Made by a program: the position numbers and the translations under genes
Assembly: GCA_947177405.1 (NCBI GenBank)
Contig: CAMWUJ010000021.1
Location: 1-42,195 of the forward strand
Source of the DNA: an uncultured Porphyromonadaceae bacterium
Lineage (GTDB): Bacteria; Bacteroidota; Bacteroidia; Bacteroidales; Muribaculaceae
DNA length: 42,195 bases
Direction of reading: 5' to 3'
In this document: one piece after another, positions 36,388-42,195 of the stretch
Numbering within the stretch: the first letter of the stretch is position 1
Layout: each line of letters opens with the position of its first letter
Notes under the pieces: generated by a model
Seen by the model: the letters and a program-made list of their open reading frames with translations, nothing else
What the model was told of the DNA's origin: nothing
The model's database searches: none

Positions 36388-37884
36388 ATGACCAAGATGA
36401 AAAATACCAACACCATATTAAGCAAACCCTCTTTTAAAGGGATGAAAAATCTGATGCTTTTCGCCACCGCCCTATTCTGCGGAGCCTTCCTGATTTCCTG
36501 CGCCGGCATGCGACGCGGGGGTGCAGGCGGCGAAGTGACCGGCGTGGGAGGCAGCTCTTTTGCAGAGCCAACACCATATGGAATGGTGCTTGTGGACAGA
36601 GGATCCATCGCGATGGGGCCGTCAAAAGATGACACTGTCACAGGAATCAAAGCCAATCCCAAAGGAGTGTCGATAGATGCTTTCTGGATGGATGAGACCG
36701 AAATTACCAATTCAAAATATAAACAGTTTGTGTTCTGGGTGCGCGACTCGATCATTCGCGAGCGTCTGGCCGACCCTGCATACGGTGGCAACGAGGCTTT
36801 CAAAATTGAAGAGGACAAGGAAGGAAATCCTATCAAGCCATATCTCAACTGGAACAAACCTATCCCCTGGCGAAACCCCAATGAGGATGAGGCCCGCGCA
36901 ATCGAAAGTGTGTATAGAATCAACCCCATCACCGGGCAGAGGGAACTCGACCCAACTCAGCTGAACTACAGATTTGAAATCTACAATCACACAGCAGCCG
37001 CAAAACGCAAAAACCGGCTGGAGGCTGAAAGAAGGGAATATAATACCGACTTAGGCGTGAGCGATGAGCTCCCTATCATATCAAAGGATACAGCCTATCT
37101 CACCGAGGAAGGAAAAATAAAGTCTGAAACTGTGACTCGTCCCCTCTCCGGTCCATACGACTTCCTGAACACATACATTATAAATATTTATCCCGATACA
37201 ACCTGCTGGATCAACGACTTCGACAACGCATACAATGAGCCTTACACAAGAATGTATTTCTCTCATGCAGGCTATAACGACTATCCGGTGGTGGGCGTGA
37301 GCTGGGAACAGGCCAACGCATTCGCTAACTGGCGCACCGATTACCTTCGCCGTTCCTTAGGCAGGGAAGGAGTATATGTGGAGCCATACCGACTTCCAAC
37401 CGAAGCTGAATGGGAATATGCCGCAAGAGCGGGAAACTCGGAGAATGCATATCCATGGGAAGAGGTGCTGCCCATGGATGAGAGAGGATGCTTCTATGCC
37501 AACTTCAAACCGATGGATGGTGACTTCGTGCGCGACGGCCACGTGATCACTTCCCAGGTGGGAACATTCAAGCCTAATGATTTCGGACTATACGATATGG
37601 CAGGAAATGTGTCGGAATGGACCTCCACAGCATATACCGAGAGTGTGGGCAAGCTCACCTCCGACCTTAACCCTGAATACCGCTACGACGCTGCCCCTGA
37701 GGATCCCTACCGGATGAAACGTAAGATCGTGCGCGGCGGCTCCTGGAAGGATGTGGCTTCAAATATACGTTCCGACCTCCGCACCTGGGAATATCAGAAC
37801 GAGCAGAGATCATACATCGGCTTCCGTTGTGTCAGATCTCAGATAGGCTTCGCAAGAGGCACAAGAAATAAAAAAGCAAAATAA
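36388..37884 (+). CDS. porK: T9SS ring lipoprotein PorK/GldK
   Basis: PorK forms the large periplasmic ring with PorN beneath the outer membrane. The 498-residue protein has a lipobox LISC (Cys38 from the first ATG; a start at 36442, MKNLMLF, would give a more usual signal length). A formylglycine-generating-enzyme-like (SUMF1) domain follows: GMVLVDRGSIAMGP, FWMDETEITNSKYKQFV, YPVVGVSWEQANAFANWR, LPTEAEWEYAARAG, GNVSEW and GFRCVR. The enzyme fold is used as a structural part here. Confidence 0.93.
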   Translation: MTKMKNTNTILSKPSFKGMKNLMLFATALFCGAFLISCAGMRRGGAGGEVTGVGGSSFAEPTPYGMVLVDRGSIAMGPSKDDTVTGIKANPKGVSIDAFWMDETEITNSKYKQFVFWVRDSIIRERLADPAYGGNEAFKIEEDKEGNPIKPYLNWNKPIPWRNPNEDEARAIESVYRINPITGQRELDPTQLNYRFEIYNHTAAAKRKNRLEAERREYNTDLGVSDELPIISKDTAYLTEEGKIKSETVTRPLSGPYDFLNTYIINIYPDTTCWINDFDNAYNEPYTRMYFSHAGYNDYPVVGVSWEQANAFANWRTDYLRRSLGREGVYVEPYRLPTEAEWEYAARAGNSENAYPWEEVLPMDERGCFYANFKPMDGDFVRDGHVITSQVGTFKPNDFGLYDMAGNVSEWTSTAYTESVGKLTSDLNPEYRYDAAPEDPYRMKRKIVRGGSWKDVASNIRSDLRTWEYQNEQRSYIGFRCVRSQIGFARGTRNKKAK

Positions 37885-37936
37885 ACAATAGCCCTTTCAA
37901 AAAGTGTTATCAACTACTTAAAACGACAACGACAAC

Positions 37937-38914
37937 ATGGTAAAGATACGCAAATATGCCAATGGCATCGAACGCTTCCTTCACGGACAGAAAGGGCAGC
38001 GCTTCTTCAATTTCTGCTATTCTATCGGTGCGGCCATCGTGATCTGGGGTGCGCTATTCAAAATCCTTCATCTTGAAGGAGGAAGCACCCTGCTCTGTAT
38101 CGGTATGGGCACCGAGATCGCGATGTTCATTCTCACTGCCTTCGATCGTCCCCCGAAAGAATATGCATGGGAAGAGGTGTTTCCTGTGTTGGAATCCAGA
38201 GATGAGGCCGACAGGCCTGATTTCGCTTCGGGTACCGGTGTGGTAGTGGCCGGAGGAGCCTATGGTGGATATGATTCGGCCGGAGAGGCTTCCGACGAAG
38301 CTGAAGCCTCCTACATGCCTCAACCCGAACAAGCAGGTCAACCCATGCAGGCTTTCGCCCCTGATCCGACAGGATATCCGATCACTCAGGATCCGGAGGA
38401 GGTGGCCTCGCTTGCCGATGCCACTTCAAGCTATCTCTCCCGGATGCAGGAGATGTCGGAGCAGATGAGCCGTCTCAATGAGACAACCGAGGCACTCAAT
38501 CGCGTGTGCGAGACCCTCCTTGGTTCTTATCAGGCCATTACCCAGAATTCGGAGACTATTTCAGGAGCATCCAACGGTTATGTGGACCAGATGCAGGATC
38601 TCAACCGCAACATCGCCGGTCTGAACACTATCTATGAGATTCAGCTAAAGAGCGTGGCATCACAGCTCGAATCGATCGATCGCGTGAACCGTGGCCTCAA
38701 GGATATCCGCGATATGTATGAGAAATCGGCCAACGAATCTTCACGCTATTGCGAGGAGACCGAAAGAATGGCCCGTTATATGAAGCAGCTCAACTCCGTT
38801 TATGAGAAGATGATCACCGCCATGACTATCAATATGGCAAATCCTATGATGGGTGGAGGATCAGCTGCCGGAGGAATAAATCCTTTCGATGAGTCGCTTA
38901 GAAACAATGATTGA
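37937..38914 (+). CDS. porL: T9SS motor protein PorL/GldL
   Basis: PorL and PorM form the proton-driven inner-membrane motor of T9SS. The 325-residue protein has two membrane helices (about 23-44 and 51-70), with a glutamate in the second (Glu60, GMGTEIAMF) where the family carries a protonatable residue. A cytoplasmic coiled-coil region (about 150-290: SSYLSRMQEMSEQMSRLNETTEAL) follows, and the C-terminus is glycine-rich. Gap to porM is 48 bases. Confidence 0.92.
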   Translation: MVKIRKYANGIERFLHGQKGQRFFNFCYSIGAAIVIWGALFKILHLEGGSTLLCIGMGTEIAMFILTAFDRPPKEYAWEEVFPVLESRDEADRPDFASGTGVVVAGGAYGGYDSAGEASDEAEASYMPQPEQAGQPMQAFAPDPTGYPITQDPEEVASLADATSSYLSRMQEMSEQMSRLNETTEALNRVCETLLGSYQAITQNSETISGASNGYVDQMQDLNRNIAGLNTIYEIQLKSVASQLESIDRVNRGLKDIRDMYEKSANESSRYCEETERMARYMKQLNSVYEKMITAMTINMANPMMGGGSAAGGINPFDESLRNND

Positions 38915-38962
38915 CATTTCCCTTTCCGGATACACGACGGAAAGAAAAATATAGAAGAACAA

Positions 38963-40519
38963 ATGGCAGGAGGAGGAAATAATGTGGCGAGAATGTCGCC
39001 CCGTCAGAGGATGATCAACCTTATGTATATCGTCCTGACGGCTATGCTTGCACTGAATGTATCGAGCGACGTGCTCAATGGATTCAGTCAGGTTCACGAC
39101 AGCATCAGCCGCACCAACCGGAATATAGCTGCGCGTAACACCGCACAGTTCCGCTATCTCGAATCCCTCTATCAGGAGAGTCCCGAAAAGGCGGGCGAGG
39201 CTTATGCTCGGGGAGATTCCTTGAGAAAAAGATCGCTCGACCTCTTCAATACTATCGAACAGCTCAAAGTCTCGATTGCAGTGGCCGCCGATGGTGAAGG
39301 AGCTAAATATAACGACCTCAAGAATCTCGACGACCTGGAGGCTTCTTCTGTGGTGATGCTTAATCCTCAGTCGCAACGAGGCAAGAAACTCCGCGAGGCT
39401 ATTGAAACTTACCGTGCTTTTGTGGTGGAGATGATACCCGATTCCACCAAGCGCAAAGCAGTGTATGAGATGCTTTCCACAACAATCGCTAAGAAAGCCG
39501 GCGGCCCGGCCACATGGGAACAGAAGAATTTCGAGAATATGCCTGCGGTGGCGGCAGTGACGATGCTCACAAAAATCCAGAATGATATTCATCAGGCGGA
39601 ATCAGAGGCACTCTCGAATCTTATCATGACTGTGAATATGGATGAGTCGATTGTCCATATGAATGAATTTAACGCATACGTGATTCCCAATTCACGAACC
39701 ATCATCCGCGGTGGTAAATACTCGGCGCAGATTGTTCTGGCAGCTGTCGATACCACCCAACGCCCGGCAGTATATGTCAACGGCAGCCGCATAAATAAGG
39801 GATTATATGAATTTGTGCCCAATGCCCCCGGCACTCATGAATACTCCGGATATATCGAGCTCCCGCTCCTTGACGGATCAGTGCAGAAACATCCCTTCAA
39901 GTCATCCTACACCGTGATAGAGCCTATGGCCACTATCTCACCGACGATGATGAATGTGCTCTATGCCGGAATCGACAACCCGATATCCATCTCCGTGCCG
40001 GGAGTGCCGATGAGCGGTGTGCAGGCCTCCATCTCCGGAGGGTCTCTGACAAGAAGCGGCGACCATTGGGTGGCAAGAGTGTCAAATGTGGGTTCTGAAG
40101 CCACAATCTCTGTCTCCGCAGAGCTTGACGGACGCACGCAGTCAGTAGGATCAATGACCTTCAGAGTAAGAAAACTTCCTGATCCGACGGCTTATATTCC
40201 AATGGGCAACACCCAATATAAGGGAACACCCAAAAGAATCTCTAAAGCGGCTCTTATGGGAGCTACCAATCTGGCTGCTGCCATTGACGATGACATCCTC
40301 AATGTCACTTATACAGTGGTCTCTTTCTCTACTATCTTCTTCGACCAGATGGGAAACGCCATGCCGGAAGTATCCAACGGATCGCATTTCTCCGAGCGGC
40401 AGAAAGAGCAGTTCAAACGTCTGAAACCGGGCAAGTCTTTCTTTATCTCAAATATCAAGGCTAAAGGTCCTGACGGAATCACCCGCGACATCTCCCCTAT
40501 GGAAGTGGCGCTTAATTAA
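38963..40519 (+). CDS. porM: T9SS motor protein PorM/GldM
   Basis: The 518-residue protein has one N-terminal membrane helix (about 17-37, MINLMYIVLTAMLALNVS) preceded by MSPRQR. A long periplasmic part follows: helical D1 (to about 220), then Ig-like domains (for example YSAQIVLAAVDTTQRPAVYVNG, VPGVPMSGVQASISGGSLTR). It spans the periplasm to the PorK/N ring and carries motor torque. It is the standard partner of PorL, encoded just upstream. Confidence 0.94.
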   Translation: MAGGGNNVARMSPRQRMINLMYIVLTAMLALNVSSDVLNGFSQVHDSISRTNRNIAARNTAQFRYLESLYQESPEKAGEAYARGDSLRKRSLDLFNTIEQLKVSIAVAADGEGAKYNDLKNLDDLEASSVVMLNPQSQRGKKLREAIETYRAFVVEMIPDSTKRKAVYEMLSTTIAKKAGGPATWEQKNFENMPAVAAVTMLTKIQNDIHQAESEALSNLIMTVNMDESIVHMNEFNAYVIPNSRTIIRGGKYSAQIVLAAVDTTQRPAVYVNGSRINKGLYEFVPNAPGTHEYSGYIELPLLDGSVQKHPFKSSYTVIEPMATISPTMMNVLYAGIDNPISISVPGVPMSGVQASISGGSLTRSGDHWVARVSNVGSEATISVSAELDGRTQSVGSMTFRVRKLPDPTAYIPMGNTQYKGTPKRISKAALMGATNLAAAIDDDILNVTYTVVSFSTIFFDQMGNAMPEVSNGSHFSERQKEQFKRLKPGKSFFISNIKAKGPDGITRDISPMEVALN

Positions 40520-40534
40520 AGAAATATAACCGAA

Positions 40535-41683
40535 ATGAACATATATCGTAAAATATTCTCTTTTTCCATCCTGGCTATCGTAGGAATCGCTGCCGTGGCT
40601 CAGGTGGAAAACGGCGGAGTGGTAAGACGTCGCAGCGATAAGGAAAAGAAAAATGAGAAGAAAGCGGGCGGTGTGACCGACCGTATGCAGGATTTCTACA
40701 CCGTGAAGGAAACCCACGATGCTGATATCCAATATAAGAGAGACATATATCGTCAGCTCGACCTGAGCAAGCCCGAAAATACGCCTCTGTATTATCCGGA
40801 GGATGTGGTGGATGGGAAACAGAATCTTTTCCGCCTTATGTTCGGACTTGTGGTGGATGGAAAGATTCCGGCATACGAATATCTTGATGGACGTGAGGTT
40901 TTCACCGATGAATACAAAATTAAGGTTGGGGAAATGCTCGACCGTTTCGAGATATATTATCAGGATGGGAAAGGCACTGCCAAGAATCCCAAATATATTA
41001 TCGAAGAGGCTGATGTGCCTACCGGACAGGTGCAGAATTATTATATCCTTGAGAAATGGGAATTCGACCGCCGCACAAACCGTATGAAAACACGTGTGGA
41101 TGCAATCTGCCCGGTTCTCGACCGCTATGCCGACTATGGTGGACAAGCACGCTATCCTATGTTCTGGGTAAAGTTTGATGCCTTGCGTCCATGGCTTGCT
41201 CAGGAATATGTGTTCCTTTCCGATGATAACAATCTTGAGCAGTATAGCCTTGACGACTACTTCACCCTCGGGATGTATAAGGGAGATATCTATAAGACGC
41301 GCAACTTGCGTAATCTGTCGATGCAACAGCTCTATCCCGATGAGGAGCTCCTCAAGCAAGCTCAGGACAGTATCGACAACCGTCTGCGCAATTATGGTAA
41401 AAACCTTTATGTGCCCACCCGTGAGGAATATCTCGCCCAGCGTGAGCGCGAGGAGGAGATGGCCCGTGCCATTGAGGCCGGCGATACTATTCCGGGACGC
41501 ACCGTAGTATCTGAAGATAACGCTGATTCTGATGCCAAGAAGAGTGTACGATCCCGACGCACCTCCACAGCAAAGGCTAAGAAGCCGGCAAAGGCAAAGA
41601 AGCCTAAGCTTTCATCTCCGTCCTCTTCAAGTTCCAATGGAAATGCTAATGCTGCAAAATCCGTGAGACGAAGAAAGAAGTAA
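40535..41683 (+). CDS. porN: T9SS ring protein PorN/GldN
   Basis: PorN binds PorK to make the periplasmic ring and contacts PorM. The 382-residue product has a signal peptide (near VAQVEN), a conserved core (YYPEDVVDGKQNLFRLMFGLV, YFTLGMYKGDIYKTRNLRNLSMQQLYPDEELLKQAQDSIDN) and a low-complexity Lys/Ser/Ala tail of about 60 residues (from about 325: KKSVRSRRTSTAKAKKPAKA ...). The basic tail is longer than I expect for this family. It ends the por run. Confidence 0.92.
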   Translation: MNIYRKIFSFSILAIVGIAAVAQVENGGVVRRRSDKEKKNEKKAGGVTDRMQDFYTVKETHDADIQYKRDIYRQLDLSKPENTPLYYPEDVVDGKQNLFRLMFGLVVDGKIPAYEYLDGREVFTDEYKIKVGEMLDRFEIYYQDGKGTAKNPKYIIEEADVPTGQVQNYYILEKWEFDRRTNRMKTRVDAICPVLDRYADYGGQARYPMFWVKFDALRPWLAQEYVFLSDDNNLEQYSLDDYFTLGMYKGDIYKTRNLRNLSMQQLYPDEELLKQAQDSIDNRLRNYGKNLYVPTREEYLAQREREEEMARAIEAGDTIPGRTVVSEDNADSDAKKSVRSRRTSTAKAKKPAKAKKPKLSSPSSSSSNGNANAAKSVRRRKK

Positions 41684-41718
41684 TATTACTGTGAGATGTC
41701 TCCCAATTGAATCATAAC

Positions 41719-42195
41719 ATGATTTATCGACCTTTGTCAATAGTGGTTCCTGTCAAAAACCGTGAGAAGCTTATTCTCCGGTGTCTTGACAGTGTCTATA
41801 ATCAGTCGTATCGTCCGATACGACTGATTGTGGTTGATAACGATTCTACCGATGCCACTCTGATGGCTGTGCAAAAATGGAAAGAAGAGAAGGAGTCGGA
41901 AGATTTCTCTGTGACTCTTCTTTCCGAAACACGGCCCGGAGCTGCCGCGGCACGCAACCGTGGTCTTTTGGAGGTGGACAGCGACTATATGCTTTTCTTT
42001 GATTCCGATGATGTGATGCTCCCTGATCTTGCCATAACCGTGATGGAGTCATTCGACCGCGATAAGAAACTCGACATGGTGTATTGGCGCACGGCATATA
42101 TCAATTCAAAGGATGAGGTTATTCCTAAACGGTTCGCCGGATTCGATCTTATAAAACGCCAGATCTATAATGGGGTGCTATGCACTATCTCGTAT
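41719..42195 (+). CDS. Glycosyltransferase family 2 protein (partial, cut by window end)
   Basis: An open frame of 159 codons runs from ATG 41719 to the window edge with no stop. It starts MIYRPLSIVVPVKNREKLI and contains LRCLDSVYNQSYRP, IVVDNDSTDAT, RPGAAAARNRG and FFDSDDVML, the GT-A fold with the DxD metal/sugar-nucleotide motif of family 2. It lies 35 bases after porN. T9SS cargo is anchored by A-type LPS in some species, so a glycan role next to por is suggestive but unproven. Confidence 0.9.
   Translation, partial: MIYRPLSIVVPVKNREKLILRCLDSVYNQSYRPIRLIVVDNDSTDATLMAVQKWKEEKESEDFSVTLLSETRPGAAAARNRGLLEVDSDYMLFFDSDDVMLPDLAITVMESFDRDKKLDMVYWRTAYINSKDEVIPKRFAGFDLIKRQIYNGVLCTISY

Noticed and set aside
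36180..36932. 250-residue minus-strand ORF across the porP-porK junction
   Set aside because: It spans two well-supported genes on the other strand and shows no family pattern.

Overview
The window looks like a Bacteroidota chromosome segment, order Bacteroidales. The evidence is a type IX secretion (T9SS) cluster porT-porP-porK-porL-porM-porN, a TonB receptor/DUF4249 lipoprotein pair, promoters of the TTTG-N19-21-TAnnTTTG type, and little reliance on Shine-Dalgarno sequences. A Muribaculaceae-like gut species is my guess; the sequence alone does not fix the family. No rRNA, tRNA or CRISPR array was recognised.

Layout. 1-8664: a same-strand purine block, purH-purD-purB-purA-guaB-guaA, covering the last IMP steps and both branches to AMP and GMP. 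Two junctions carry a 48-bp-period repeat rich in the palindrome TCATGA. 8704-10146: a RAYT/IS200-like HUH transposase gene between two long hairpin-bounded repeat arrays that share the same terminal inverted repeat. 10161-12035: a long PurF-family gene on the minus strand with a textbook Bacteroidetes promoter. 12205-17016: a porin-like barrel, a DUF4249 lipoprotein, a TonB-dependent receptor, and a HigA-type antitoxin that seems fused to the start of a HigB-type toxin. 17283-19256: a small Bacteroidetes HTH-like protein and, convergent with it, a transmembrane Ser/Thr kinase. 19429-19861: a 433-bp foldback element. 19933-22195: a small secreted protein and an AAA-ATPase-like/PD-(D/E)XK protein. 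22240-22434: a MITE-like element just upstream of that ATPase gene.

22623-28218 is a plus-strand housekeeping run: prmC, recX, a comF-like gene, pyrE, an SRPBCC-like protein, a degenerate Rieske-like lipoprotein, and a LysE-type exporter with a large C-terminal extension. 28256-30922 (minus) holds a TPM-domain membrane protein with zinc ribbons and dgt. 31049-31633 is a Crp/Fnr regulator. 31833-34430 encodes a secreted three-repeat protein ending in a T9SS sorting domain. Next come porT, porP, porK, porL, porM and porN (34575-41683) and the start of a family 2 glycosyltransferase cut by the window end.

How the genes work together. The left block, the PurF-like gene and pyrE serve nucleotide synthesis, and dgt balances dNTP pools. 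The right block builds the T9SS trans-envelope motor (PorL/M), the periplasmic ring (PorK/N) and outer-membrane parts (PorP, PorT). The sorting-domain protein next to it is a likely cargo. The least explained parts are the repeat/mobile structures: the RAYT unit with tandem-repeat hairpins, the modular foldback element, the MITE at the ATPase promoter, and the 48-bp arrays inside the purine block.
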